Assembly: GCF_001640805.2 (NCBI RefSeq)
Contig: NC_066849.1
Coordinates: 24,860,250-24,924,249, forward strand
DNA from: Lates calcarifer
Taxonomy: Eukaryota > Chordata > Actinopteri > Centropomidae
Direction of reading: 5' to 3'
DNA: 64,000 bases
A program made the position numbers and the translations under genes. Shown here piece after piece: positions 1 to 12,984 of the stretch (positions are counted from its first letter, which is position 1; the number at the start of each line of letters is the position of its first letter). Under the pieces are notes generated by a model, which had not been told where the DNA came from, searched no databases, and was given only the letters and a program-made list of their open reading frames with translations.

Positions 1-2925
1 TCTGGAATCACCTCTATTTGTCGCTAAGTGCAAGGATAATGGAAGCAGATGACCGTCTTCCTCTGCACTTGTTTTTGTGTCTGCGAGAGAAGAAGTGGAG
101 GTGGAGCAGTGTGAGGAGGCCTTGAGGGGGAGGCTGTGAATTTTTGACTGTGTCTCTCTGCTTCACTGGCTCCTTATTAGAGAGAGGAGGGAGCGACGAG
201 GTTTCATCACAGAGAATCGCCCAAAAAACGAGATGGAGAGGGGAAGGAAGGAAGGAGGCAGTGAAGACAGAAAAGACAGATGAACAATTTGATTTTGATT
301 TCAAAAAGAAGATGTTACCTCGTCACCACCTGGGAACTGATGATGGCCATTTTTCACTGCTGTATAACATTTTTCAGACTAAACGATTAATAGATTAAAT
401 CTCTCAATTAAAAAATCATCCAGAGGTTAATCAGTCTTTGATCCACTCCAGTTAGAGAGTCATATTTTTGGTATTTGCTCTAATGTAAGTCCGAATGAAA
501 TTTATACAGTACAAGCAAAAAAGTCAATTTCAAGACATGTTTTACTTTCTGTAAAGTTTATTTATGGTTATACTGGTTTGTTCAACAGAGACAGAGCACG
601 GTAATAAATATTAATGCTGAAGTGTCCCTGGAGTATTGTTCTGATACCAATTACAGTTTGTTTTGTAGTTTCTCCTTTTTATATGTGTCACCATTGACGT
701 CAGGAGCCGAGAGCCTTGGTGCTACCACGGTAACGAGTTCTGTGTTACCACTTTGAGCTGAAATGAGAAACCAGGGAGTCATTATGAGTTTCAATGACTT
801 GTACCTCCACATGAGGCCCAGTGATTCACAGCTCTCTGAAAATACACTCCTCCTCTTGTCAGCCCCTCACACTGACTGCTTTCCTAGAAATTTTAATAGG
901 CACCTGTTCAGGCGCGCTCTCGTATTGATTCAACTATTTATATAAACAAGACAGAATACACAATGGTTTACTGACAGTGTCAGCAGTGAGGACCATTTCT
1001 GGACGGTTCCTCTTTAACATTACAGTGCATGAAGTGTCACTGGATAAAAGCATGTTTCACACTCCTTGGTAAAGAGCCTCTTTGCCTACCAGACAGCTGA
1101 CATTTGAAGTCCTGTTGGACCATGTTCAGACTCCAGGGTTAAGCCTCATCAGACTGTTGAGGGCCATGCTGCCTCTGCTGTCAGAAAATCATTATCATGT
1201 GGGCTCCTTCAGCACACTGAGCTTATTCTGATCCATTTTTGTGATTTGAAACCCTGAGAATTTCTCCTTTGAAATCGTTGAAAGCAATTATGTGCTCAGG
1301 ATGGGAGAGGGCTAAATAGGGTGGGAGGTGGGACCACTAACATTTGATTTGGAAAGTACTTTGAAGTAAAAATGGGGAGTCGTTACTGCTACAAAAGCTG
1401 TGTGTGTGTGTGTGTGTGTGTATTTGAACACGTATACACCGAGCGATCGGTGTCTCTCTCCCTTTCCTCCCCTTTTATAGAAATGATTCAAAGTCTAATA
1501 GAAGTTTAAGCCTCTCTGTCTTAAATTGAAGTAGAGTTTGTACTTTAATCTTGCAGACCACAGCAGGCTGTGGCATTAAGGTTACATGAGGATCAGAGCT
1601 GCCACTAGAGCTGTTCTAGTCCTGCAATAAAAATCTAATAGAAAATTGTAAAACCACAATAAAAGACACAGCATCTGTCACCTGATGTTTTCTCACCACC
1701 CTGAGTCTGTCTTGCATTTTGTCAGCATACATAACTAATTGTTTTGTCTTTAAATTGTCTGAAAATAGTTTCAAATTACCCAGAGCTCAAGGTGACACAG
1801 CTGATCTCTTAAACATGAGTCAAACTATGTTTTTCAGCAGATGTGTATAGTTTATTTAGTCAGCTGCTCAGTATCTAACTTCAGACTTCCTCAACTTGAT
1901 GCTTTGCTATATATGAAATGTTTGTCCAGCTGTGTGTTTTTCAACTTCAGCCCCATGCACACCAAACAATGCTGCTCTGTTATTGTGAGTTTTTCTTCAC
2001 ACACCACCACTGATCGATCCATTCAGCCTCCAACTGGAAAAACAGAAGGGATTCTGTTGGTTTTTCCTTGACATCGCTTTGATTAATTACCACACAGTGA
2101 AACTACAGTGTGACTGATCAATCACTGCCAGATGACGAGCTGACTCAGCCTCTCATCAGCCTGATCAATTTAGTTACCAGGTGAAGGCCTCAAGATAGCT
2201 GCGCTAATTAAATCTGTGGACAGATGCCAGTTTTCAGAAGCAACTGGAAACCATAGGGTGATCTCTATATGCAAATAAATACGTATATAATTTCTGTTTG
2301 CAAAGACCAAATGTGTTGTTTTTAGCCAGTCTGACTATGAGAGCTGGGTCTGTTTTCAATATGTATGTGTGAAAGAGACAGAGAGAGAGTGACTGAGTGA
2401 ATCAACGCACTGCACACAGCTCAACAATGAAATAAGATTTCACTCATTTGTAATCAGAAAATAAATGTGTAGCCGGCCGGCACAAATAAATCAATGAATG
2501 GGAAACACTGAGAAGTACAGAAATGCTTTTGGTTTATTATGAAACTGTGGACATGTTGGCGTACACACTGCTAAAAGAATGTGGCCATGTGCAGTCTGAG
2601 CGATTGGATGCATCGTAGGTGCATTCACACCTGTACTTAGAGCTGTCCACATGTTAATGACAGGTATGAACAGGGCCTGTGAGCAAACTACTGCACCATT
2701 GTTTGGTTTAATCTTTACTCAGGTATCAGAGCAGTTTGGCCCTGGCCTTCAAGTGGAGTGGTGTGTTGTATCTGTGTGTTTGGGGAATATCAGTTATGAG
2801 CAGTGACCTGGGAAATGTTTGTGTCCTGTGTACACTGCACTGAGTATCTGTTTCTCTCCCTCCTTCCTTCCCCCTCCTCTCTCTGTCCATCTATCTCTCG
2901 ACTGGCACCACCTCCTCCTGTGCAG
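1..2925 (+). other. nos1ap intron (5' part lies outside the window)
   Basis: No exon can be supported here. The stretch precedes the acceptor at 2924-2925 of the nos1ap coiled-coil exon, so it is taken as intronic. It holds a (TG)11 microsatellite at 1399-1420 and ordinary AT-rich DNA. The short open frames lack splice context or recognisable protein similarity. The phosphotyrosine-binding-domain exons expected upstream are not visible. Confidence 0.6.
1399..1420. repeat. (TG)11 microsatellite
   Basis: Eleven uninterrupted TG dinucleotides inside the presumed nos1ap intron. Confidence 0.95.
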
Positions 2926-5470
2926 GTCCACCTGTTGAAGGACCAGCTGAGTGCAGAGGCCACAGCTCGGCTGGAGGCCCAGGCTCGAGTCCATCAGCTG
3001 CTGCTGCAGAACAAAGACCTGCTGCAGCACATCTCCCTGCTGGTTAAACAGATCCAGGAGCTGGAGACCAAGATGTCTGGACCAAACTCAAGTGAGTGGA
3101 CTACATAAGAGACTCACACTGTACTCCCTGCATGCTTCAGTTTATATACATGAATGCACACTCACTGACATGTAAAGACACAGGTATCTACAGGGATAAT
3201 AAGATGAGAAAGAAAAAAGACAAAGTCAGGCAGAAACTTGGTCATTCAGCGTTTTAAGCCTCTGGGTCCAGGTCAACACAGGCCATTACTGTCAGGTGAA
3301 ATCCCTGCATGTGACAGATCAAACATTCAGTCACACACATGCAGAAAAGGCATGAAATGCACAGCGAGAGAGCAGACATATTCAGCTGTCTGTGCACTCA
3401 GACAGCAGATAGAGCGAGTGTACCGCAGACCCAGACAGGCTTCTACATGGAAATTCCTAGATTAAAGCGTCTGAGTACCAGCGTGAGAACGGACCGCTCT
3501 GTTTATTAGTTTCCACACATGTCCTGTCGCTGTTCTTTCGTCCACGACCCCCCCTCTGTCCTCTTTCTGTCTCCTCACAGATTCACACACTCATTTTTAA
3601 GCTCGTTCATCGACTATCGAGGACAGACAATCTTCTCCGTCCAGCCTGCCCTGCAGTTGTCGCACTGCGAGAATCAATCTTTCATTTTATCAGCCGACAT
3701 TTCAGGAATTCAGTAGGAATGCCTGCATGCATGATGGCCATTTTAATATGCACGTCATTTCGTAAGTAATCTGTTACGAAATGACGTGTTAGTAACCTGT
3801 TCCTTCACAGCTGACAGCTGTAGTCAGCTTGGATTCACCACAGTTACAGTGGATTTCAACAGTGACCCAAAGTCTGAAAAAAGTCCTGTCAAAACGTTCA
3901 CAGAAACGTCTTAAACTGATGATCAGTGTGTTCACTATTGAACAAACAACTGTCGTTTAGCCACTAACTGTATCACAATTGTCTGTCAGGGGCACAGTTT
4001 AACAGGGTATCTGTGAATGAGTCCAGCCACAGTTTATCTGATTTACATGAAGTGCCACTAAATAGGATCTGATGGTGTGTGTTGTGCACGTCTGAAAAAT
4101 AATGGAGCATGAAAGTGTTTTCAGCTGTTAGGAGGCATTCACCTTCCAACCCAGCGACTGAATGATTTATGGTAAAACTTGCTTTGGTCTGCAGCTGTGT
4201 TTAGGTGAATGTCAGGATCCGAGTTTTATAACAAGATGATCAGTGTTACTCAGTTCACCAGTCAGTGGTTTTAATGTTGTGGCTGATGAGTGTATTAATC
4301 TGTTCTTCTTGGATCATATTTCATGTCTCAGTGGTAACTTAAACAGTAAAACTGAGGTGCGGACTCTAAATGATCGGACTCACAACAGAGAAGAAGCCGT
4401 GGTTTGAGAAGTTTCTGTGGATGTTGTTACTGATTTTTGAGAACACTGTAACTGCTGTGAATCTACACTGAGCTGCTGTAGTAGACTACAAACTTTCTCT
4501 TTAATGTATCTTTAATGTATGTTTCTTTTTCAAGCTCCAGGTCTACACCCTGTGCCCATAAAGAAGGATGCAAAACATGTTTGACTGTGCAGCCCTGGTG
4601 ATGATGAAATGCTTTGAAACATGTTTTTTTTCTTTCTCTTTTTCTTACCTAGTAAAAAAATGCATTGATTTATTGGTAGCAGAGTGATTGATTTTGTTAT
4701 GATTTTCAAGGAGCAGTAATTCACAGATATCTATATAACATCTATTATTCTGCAGTGAACCAACAGCAGGAGAGATAGCAGAGGAATTTAAATCAAGGCA
4801 CAGTGGAACTATGAATATGGTATAAATATTTGATCTGTCTGATCTGCTCATTCATCATTTGTTCCCTTCTTCTTTCCTACCTCGTCTCCTCTCTCCAGTG
4901 GGCTCCCAGGACAGTTTGTTGGAGATCACCTTCCGGTCTACGGTACCTCCAGTGATCTGCGACCCCACGACCCCAAAACCTGATGTGTCGCCCCTCAACC
5001 TCCCTGCACTGAGCACCAACGACGGGACCAGCAATGCCTTCTCATCTTCCAACGGGACGCTTGGAAGCCCCCTAGGTAGGGACCAGTGTCTTCTCAAACT
5101 GGAGTGTTTCCGTTTCCTCCCAGGCCCCCCGGGGCCTCCGCCTCCTCGACTTCCCTCGCCTCCCCCGTCGCTCAAGGCTAACAGGCTAGACACCAAAAGT
5201 CCTGAGGTCTCAGAGGGCACAGCGAAGTTGTTGTCCTGTGACACCAAATCTCTGGGCTGCCTGGACTTTGCCAGGTTTCGCGAGTCAGGTATCGCCTCAG
5301 AGTATGAGTCGAACACAGATGACAGTGATGACAGGGAGGATGAGGACGAGGACGAGGAGGAGGAGATGGAGATCTTTGGCTGGGGGACGGACGAGGAGAC
5401 ACTGAGGCTGCTCAATGTTCTCAACAGACAGGGAACTCCCGACTGTCTGGGAGATGAAATTGCGGTGTAA
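2926..5470 (+). CDS. nos1ap: NOS1AP (CAPON), last two coding exons, 5' partial
   Basis: Adaptor that links neuronal nitric oxide synthase to other partners. Two exons are seen. Exon 2926-3091 (acceptor TGCAG, donor GTGAGT) encodes a leucine-rich coiled coil containing [20 protein letters not shown]. Exon 4899-5470 begins with the [13 protein letters not shown] block and includes [10 protein letters not shown] and [15 protein letters not shown], ending in DEIAV. From memory these match mammalian NOS1AP closely, and the split codon at the junction (A + TG) gives the Met of the family's MGSQDS. DEIAV is the known ligand of the nNOS PDZ domain. The fish protein has an acidic run (about 16 Asp/Glu) before the final LLNVLNRQ segment that I do not recall in mammals. 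The PTB domain is upstream of the window. Identity is near certain; exon phases are consistent (0, then 1). Confidence 0.96.
3751..3788. repeat. Perfect 15-bp inverted repeat (hairpin)
   Basis: The arm CACGTCATTTCGTAA at 3751-3765 is matched exactly by its reverse complement at 3774-3788, with an 8-nt loop. Each arm carries a TGACGTG/CACGTCA element resembling a CRE or E-box core. It lies in the nos1ap intron between the two visible exons. Function is unknown. Confidence 0.85.
4100..4295 (-). repeat. Interspersed repeat relic (DNA-transposon-like), reverse orientation
   Basis: The segment ends in the reverse complement of CAGCCACAACATTAAAAC and contains the reverse complement of AAGTTTTACCATAAAT. 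Both phrases recur in direct orientation at 45300-45510, so the two are copies of one family. I recognise this family from memory as widespread in fish genomes. Boundaries are approximate. It lies inside the nos1ap intron 3092-4898, which otherwise holds nothing identifiable except the hairpin at 3751-3788. Confidence 0.7.
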
Positions 5471-6215
5471 CACATTAACCTGCCCCCATGAAGGATCCTA
5501 CTGTCGAGATGAAACACAACAGCCGTTAACTGTTTTTGTCCACTCACCCCAAACTACTCTGTAGGAAGAACATGTAGCAGACTAACCTTCGTCACACGTG
5601 CAGTTATTGGGCCACTATTTTCAGATAGCAGCCAGTCCACCTTTTTAATTTATTTTATTATTTTATCTCATTTTTTAACACTTTTAATTGATTCTTGGCA
5701 CAAAATATTAAATAGTGGGGACATCAGCATTAAGGTACCTTCAGTTTGAACATGAAGTAAATTTGACTGAATTTTGAACGACAGCCCTCTTATTTATCTG
5801 ACTAAACCTTTGCTGCAACGCAACATGAACGCCATATTCCTAATATTTATCTTGTGACTGTCGTAACGAGATGAAATAGTCACAGTGATGCTCCAGTATT
5901 ACAATCCACTGTGCAGTGTTAAGCAGTGATAAGCCTTTAAAGGCCTTTAAAGGCATTAATCTATTACTCCACCTTGGCTTCCTGGATTGAATTTCACAGC
6001 TCCGGTGGCTCACCTGGACCATTAAAACTGAGTCCATACCACAGCACGGCACTGTTCAATTAAAGGCAGAAAAACAGAAAAAAAAAGGCTTGCTCATGCC
6101 TCAAGCAACACACATCCACCGGTGCAGCCAGGGCTGTTCTCAGTCTGTATCCCACTTAATAGAAAGACATATGTGGACACAAAAAAATGATAAATAAAGG
6201 TAGCCTGAAGCAGGA
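5471..6215 (+). other. nos1ap: nos1ap 3' UTR (putative extent)
   Basis: This is the sequence following the nos1ap stop codon at 5468-5470. Candidate poly(A) signals are ATTAAA at 5707-5712 and AATAAA at 6193-6198. Which one is used cannot be told from sequence. A perfect 22-bp palindrome (GCCTTTAAAGG repeated as its own complement) lies at 5933-5954. Confidence 0.45.
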
Positions 6216-9200
6216 TTGCCATGTCTCTGGACATCTGAGGAAATAAGAGGAAACCAGAACATCCCAGCCTCTAAAGCATTCAGAAAATACGAATTTTGAA
6301 AATATGAGCTCAGTGCAGGAAAACAAAGTGTTGTTTGTAGCTATTCTGGTAGAAACATGAATGTCAGTTGGCTGTCAGTTACAAAAAACATGAGTTTCTC
6401 AGATGGAAAGGGATTCATTCCTGTATATATTATTACTTATTTGAATTAAGTCAAACTATTAACTCTACAGTTGGGACTACAATTTAAGTTAGATATGATT
6501 CAGCTTCAGCCAATCCACCCTTTCCTTATACAGGTAAGACTCCGTGAATGTACAGAAACAGCAGGAGCAAAAATGAGATGTCTGAGGGAAAAATAAGAAA
6601 AACAACAGGAGCAACAACCTCCTGAATTTTAAATCAGTCTGCGTTGTCAGACACACACACACAAGTCAGTACATGTCGTTAGCAAGGACATATGTCTGTA
6701 ACTGTTCCCTCTATTATCTGTCTCCTGCCACTAAAACGCTGTTTATTTTCAGTCAGATTTGTGTGAAAAAAGCGAGACAATGATTCGCTTCATGCTCAGT
6801 CTGAACTCACCTTAAGAACATCACCTTCTGCGACACCAGTCTCAAGAGAGAAGCTAATCTTTAATCTATATGCATAATCACGCATATACTCAGATACTTT
6901 AAAATCTCTTTTCTTTCTTTTCCTTATCTTTTGCCTCTTTTTTTCAGTACACCCACAGACCTGTTATCCATATATCACACACACTCGCTTACACACTCCC
7001 AAAATCTCCTACCAGCTCACTGTTGCTGAATTTCAAATTGGGATTCAGGAGCTCTTTAAAAAAAATATCAGGGAGTTTACCATAAATGTGTCAGTGAAGG
7101 AGTCTTCCTCTGACTGATTGAAATTCAAAAAACATCAGTCTCAGTGTGTTTGTGCTCGTCTTCATCACACAGATGTCAGGATATAAGAGGAAATCGAACC
7201 AAAAGCTGAACAAGCTGCTCTGGTTTTAAAAAAAATGTACATACACAATATCTCCCTTAGGTTAGTTCAGGGGCGAGCTCTCCATTTGTCAGGATTGGGA
7301 GCGTAGCTGTCAGTCACGCTGGCGGGGACGAAACGACAGGGTTCGGGTCGGGAGAGACTGATGAGCTCTTGTCCTCGATGGAGTGAAAAATGACTCTTCT
7401 GACGAGGAAAGATGAACTCTTGAGCCAAATTCGCAGAGGAACTTTGTTACAGACTCTATGTTTGGAGAGGGGAAGTCCTTTCTTGCTGTGTTCATAATTA
7501 ATCAAAGACTATTTTTAGACAAAATCTGTATCTGTACTGTACAAGCTTTGTTTTCTACGTCATCCCACAGAACTGTTGAACTGCTCCGTCCTTGACTCCT
7601 GCAGGCAACCCTCTTTTTGTCTCCTCACAATTTGTTGACTTGGTAGTCAGAGCATGTTTGCACTCTTTTCACTTGTCCACACATTTCCCCGCTTTTTAAT
7701 TTATGTAAAGCCGGGATTAGTTGGACCTCGAGGAACGCTGTTTGTTTCTTTTATTCATTCCGTAAACAAAAACTGTTTCCTCGTGCCAGAACAGCGGCTC
7801 ACAGATGACAGCCAAAAGTGGTCTCGTTTGTTTAAACCCAGCTCTGTGTACGGCCTCCAGGCTCAATGCAGTATTAAAGTATTCATTTTGTTTCACGAAG
7901 AGAGCCACAGAGTTTTCTTTCTACGTGCGCAGCCTCGGTTTATCAGAGCAGCAATCCTGTCAGATCAATAGCAGACAGTCCAGTATTTGGCAAAAGTAGA
8001 CACTGCAGAGATTTAAAGGGGTATCAGGCCAATTCTCAATGTGTTCACTATCTTTTGCAAGAAGCTTTAGTCTGATAGGATCAAACCAATCTAGTAAGAG
8101 TCCAGTAAACTAAGTCCCAGTTAGCCACTCGCTCTCTGAAGGTGTGTGAGATTCTATCTGAGATGTTATTTCTCTCAAAGTTTGTTTGGAAATTTTTGCC
8201 AATTCAGTCTAACATGAGAACCAACAGTTCTCAAAACAATTCAGATGAGGGCCATGGATCAGCGTTCAGTTCCAAGTACAGGTCTGTGAAAAACCTGCCT
8301 GATCCTGAGAGAAAATTCATTCTCAAAGGGACCCCTGGAGAGTCAGACCTGATTTGAAATATGCCTGAGGATAACTGACTCAATCCAACATATGGCTGAC
8401 CCAAACAGAGGGAGATCCGACACTGGCAGCAGCAAAGTGTGCTGCCAATTAATGAGCAGCAGTGATTAGTTCACACTCTCCGTCTTGCCTCAGTTTCTCC
8501 ATCTGATCAGAGCTGGTCAAGAGTCCATTTGGATCCACATAGAAGTGTTATCACACAGACCTGAGACCTGCAGCAATAACAGGAACAAGATCCTACCCTG
8601 ATCAGCATTGAATAGAAGTTTGGTGTGACTGGACTCAGGTGCCAAATTGGGAAGTGGTACCCTCACAGGAATATTTTACCTGTTGATTTAAAGCTAAATC
8701 ACGTTCGTACATCGTCTTTTCCTAGTGTAGTTGCAGTGAGAGTAAATCCTCAAATTGTAACAGTTATTACATGTTCAGAGCTCTAGTATTTGGGAGGTGT
8801 TTTATGTCTTTATTGCAGAGATGACATTTTTGTTAGCACACTCAAGAATTCCCCACACTGACAACTGCTGCACTCTGCTTCCTTTCTTTTCTGTCTTTCT
8901 TTCTGTGACCATCCGAAAGAGTTTGTTTGTTTCCCCCAAGTGCTGGTTTTTCTTCTAAAGTATTTGACCAAGACGACAGGGGACAGACAGATCGGACATA
9001 AATCAAACCGGCAACAAAGTGAAGGATGTTCTCTCTGCTCACCATGAGAACCTAAGATAAGAAAAGAGTTCACGGCTAGAAGATATTAACAAACAGATGT
9101 TTCATCTCTAACAGGGACCTATTTTTAAATAATGTAAGCAACTGATTAAATCAGCCTCAGATAATGTGATAACTTAAAATGTGATGAAACAGTCCTGGAC

Positions 9201-12200
9201 ATCAACACAAGATACATTCAGACCTGTTGTAACAAATCGTCTGTTAAACACATCTCAGCTCTTGAGATATTGAGATCATTTAAAAAAGTGATCTCCATCT
9301 CATGATTCAATAATTGCATTCAATCAAAGAATGTATTACATTATCAGGTAAGAAATTACTTCAATATCAGTCTCAGTCACATTTTTGACTTATGTAGAGT
9401 GAGGTTACCTACAAGCCTGGAGACAAGGGCGTGCCTGGAGAACAGGCTGAGAATGTCAGTAAGTTACTGTATTTCTAGTCACTTATGTCCTCCTTCCTGA
9501 GACCTAAACCCTCAAATGTGATTATTTGTAAGTCCAGAAACTCACAGTCATTCATCTTTACTTGTCATCTCACTTGAGGCTGAGGAGGTTGGCGCCCATA
9601 AAGGCGCCTTCCACCCAACACATAGTGAAAACACTGCAGGAAAAATGGCTCAAATGTCACATAAATGTCAAACAGAGATATATTGTATCTGAACAACTGT
9701 CGAAAATGAATACTTACTTAAACCTCAACCCAAAACTATTTCCACAAATTTGTATGCAAGACATTCAGAACCAAGCAACCAGTGGAAAAACTCCTGTGAG
9801 AAATGTGCGTGACCAGTTAAATCTGAATGATACACAAGGGCAACATTACAAAATCGAGGCAAAAGCATGTGACACCGCTAGTTCTCTTGTTGCCTCACAA
9901 AGATTGGGTGAGCCTAAAACTTTCTTTTTCTTTTGTTAAGAGGCGTGAAAACATCCTCAATTTTATCTCTGGATAGTTGAGATTCAATTCATCAAGTTAT
10001 TTAGTCATTTCTAGGTAAAAAGGACAAAAAATTCCAGGTTCCAGCTTCTAAAATCTGAATATCTTTGGGTTTTGGACTGTTGATCAGACAGAACAAGACA
10101 TTTGATAATGTCACCTTGGACTCTTTTTGGGCATTTTTCAGTATTATTATTATATTAAGTAAACAACTGGTGGTACAATCAAAAATGAATTGGTAATGAA
10201 AGACTTGTCCAATTTCCCTTGCTTTACAGTGTTGCCTAATCTTTCTATCCCACCAAGGACATTACTATAAATGTAGAACTACAACAGATCGTACACATGC
10301 ACATACGCAGTTTTCTATTTCTGCACAGTGTCACCGCCGTTGTCATTTCTTTACTTGAACTCCTTAATTCTAAACCTTCTCTCTTATCTGTTCCCAGCCT
10401 GCTCTTGACACTTCTCTTTATTCTAGCCTCTGGGGTAAATAGTCTCTCTCTTCTCCTTCCCTTTCATATCATCTTTATTTCTCTCACATGTGCTCAACCT
10501 TAACCTTATTCCCCTGCCATCTCCAGAACACAGCCCTTCCTCCGACCTCTCTAAAATGTCAGATGTACTGTATTTCTAAATGGTCTCTTGTTGCTGATTT
10601 ATCCATTAGTGATTCATGTCATGTGGTTGCAAAAATAAGTACAGCCCTTGGCCTTTTACCTTGAGAGAGAGGCTGGAGGTCAGTCATGCCCACATGAAGG
10701 ACTGGTGATGGAGAAAGAGTTATGAGGAGCAGCTTTTCAGACATTTTTAACTAATATTAACCTGCTGTTCAGGGGTTTGTTGCTTTCTGTGGTGACTTAC
10801 TGGGTATTTCTGTGTAAAGTTTGAACTCGTTCCCACAGTAATAACTAATTATTGATTCAGCCACTGATGAATTTATGGCATACAGTTGAATATGGACCAG
10901 AAGACAGTTTGTGTATTTGTGGTTGTTGGTGTGTAAGTGTGTGAGAGTGAGGTCGGTCAAGGTCATCCACTATACTCAGGAGTGTGAGGAAACAGCTTGG
11001 ATCATTAGCTGACACCATAATGAGCATTTGGAGTTTGCATCATGGCACCTGGCAGCCATATTTGTAGTCCTAGGCTCTAGGGTAGTGGCATGCAAGCAAA
11101 GTAACTTTTGTTTTATATAGACAGGCTCTCTGCCTTGAAAAGTTTAAAAATGTTGAATATTTACAAATATAAGGCTCGAGTCATTAGATTGTCCTGAAAC
11201 TGGCATCTTATTTTCAGCAAACTTTTATTATCATTTAATATTTCTCTTTGTCTGAATTGGTCGTATTATAGAAAAGTAGGACCTGCGTATTCACCCGCAG
11301 AGAGAAATCAACAACAACACGCTTCAACTGCTTTAAACTGCTGAACTGCTGAGATTAGTTTGATCTGAAATCTTTCTATCTGTCTCAGTTTGTCTCTTTC
11401 ACACTCTGTGGTTTCCTCCTTTCGCTCATCATTAATTAATTTCCCAGTGGGCCATATCATTGCCATCAGAAGGCCACAGTGCCAGTCAGTCCGGCCAAGC
11501 ACAGCCGTGTTTGGTGGCTTGTATCAGTTCCCCCATCAGAGGCGCATGTTGTTTGAAACTGGGGTTAACTACTGGGACAGCAAGGGAGCAGCGCGGATCA
11601 ATACACGTCGTTACAAGCTCAGTCTGACGCCTGCAGGGACACACTTAAATACACACATAGGTGCACGTATACCAGGCTAAGACTTGGCCGATCCACTCCT
11701 GTGACATGGACTGTTGAGTCTTTAAGGAGCAACACTTTTTCATTACTTGAACTTTACAATGAGGTTAAAATGTTGTCTTTTATTTTAAAAACTGTTGATG
11801 ACGTTCACATCCACATTGGGTGACCAGTGACGGGCTTGCAGTCCCTTTTTTAATGATCCTAAACACACAAAGCAGCAAAGTTGTTTTAGGACCAAACAGT
11901 GGAATGTGCTTGACTCATGAATTCAGTCTCCTGACCTCTGACTGAAGGCAAAAAGCCTCTTAAACAAACAGAAAGTAAAGCTGGCTGCAGCACACGTCTG
12001 ACAGGACATCCAGAGAGAAGACACTAAGGAGGATATTTACCAGTCCCAACAGTCTGGGCAGAAGTTGACATCTGTTGCTCTGACTGCAACCCAGTCCTTA
12101 TCACCCAGCATCAGTGGCTTCACAGAGTGAAATGTTCAATAATTACATGTGGGTGTAAAGTTTAGGTGCCTGTGTAATTTGTTCAGATGTTGGTGTAGTG

Positions 12201-12348
12201 TAAATCAGGACTGGACTTTACCTCTGAGGTTAGCTGTTAGTTTTCAGTAGCTGAAAATGAAGTGTTTGTTTTTCATCCCCAGTGTTAGAGGCAAATCAGT
12301 TTCTAAGTATATGAACACTTGGGTGCATCATAAAACCTGAATAGAAAA

Positions 12349-12381
12349 AAATGTGTGTCAGTGTGATACTGACACACATTT
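12349..12381. repeat. Perfect 14-bp inverted repeat
   Basis: AAATGTGTGTCAGT at 12349-12362 is followed by a 5-nt loop and its exact reverse complement at 12368-12381. It is a stable stem-loop of unknown role in non-coding DNA. Confidence 0.8.
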
Positions 12382-12794
12382 ATTATGTCCAGGTCTTTGA
12401 TTGTGTTCAGGGTCTTTGTGTGTGCTCCACACACATACACAAAGAGCTACAGAGTATTAACTAAATGTGCCCTGTGGTTGTGAGGAGCCGGTCGAGCTTG
12501 TTTTGTTACTGTGAAGTTGCTCTGACAGAGACATGTGGAGTTAGTGGGTCGCATATAAACAAACACTCACAACAGACCATCACAGTGCTGGAATTAATGA
12601 CCGTGCCTGCACCACAAGAGCAGAGGGAATAAAGGACTTTAAAAAGCTGAGCAATTAATCCTCCTGACCTCGGCAGTAATGATCAGAGCCAAACAGGCCT
12701 CCTCCAAACAGACAAGATTCACACTAGAATATAACAAACTCATCTGACGGCAGCGCTGGGTTGAATTTGGATCGCCACATATCGGATTTTTATT

Positions 12795-12984
12795 TCTGAG
12801 CGTTCAGTGCACTTTAGTGCAAACACTAAAGTGCACTGAACGCACTTCATTGGGTTTTGGATTGTTGATGTGGCAAAATAAAAAATGTGGCCTCACCTTT
12901 AACGTTGAGATACTGGCCACTGGATTTGAACTGGCGACCTTCAACTCGCGTCTTTAACCTCTCAGCTGCCGCTGAACGCTCAGA
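12795..12984 (-). mobile_element. 190-bp MITE/SINE-like element with 13-bp terminal inverted repeats
   Basis: The ends are exact inverted repeats: TCTGAGCGTTCAG at 12795-12807 and CTGAACGCTCAGA at 12972-12984. Just inside the left end lies a perfect 20-bp-arm hairpin (12800-12819 against 12824-12843, loop CAAA). The minus strand reads like a tRNA-derived SINE head: CAGCTGAGAGGTTAAAGACG resembles a tRNA A box, and AGTTCAAATCC, 26 nt downstream, resembles a B box. A clear target-site duplication is not visible. It may be a foldback DNA element that captured tRNA-like sequence, or a SINE whose 3' part folds back. Confidence 0.6.

Noticed and set aside
4855..5547. 230-codon reverse ORF overlapping the nos1ap last exon
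   Set aside because: It is antisense to a clearly conserved coding exon; the Ser run is the complement of the acidic codons.
9405..9465. Collagen-like mini-exon (frame reading KPGDKGVPGEQ followed by GTAAGT)
   Set aside because: Only about 12 residues, no proper Gly-X-Y periodicity beyond two triplets, and no neighbouring collagen exons.
12900..12984. Functional tRNA gene on the minus strand
   Set aside because: A- and B-box-like motifs are present, but the acceptor and anticodon stems do not pair. It is better seen as part of a SINE/MITE-like element.
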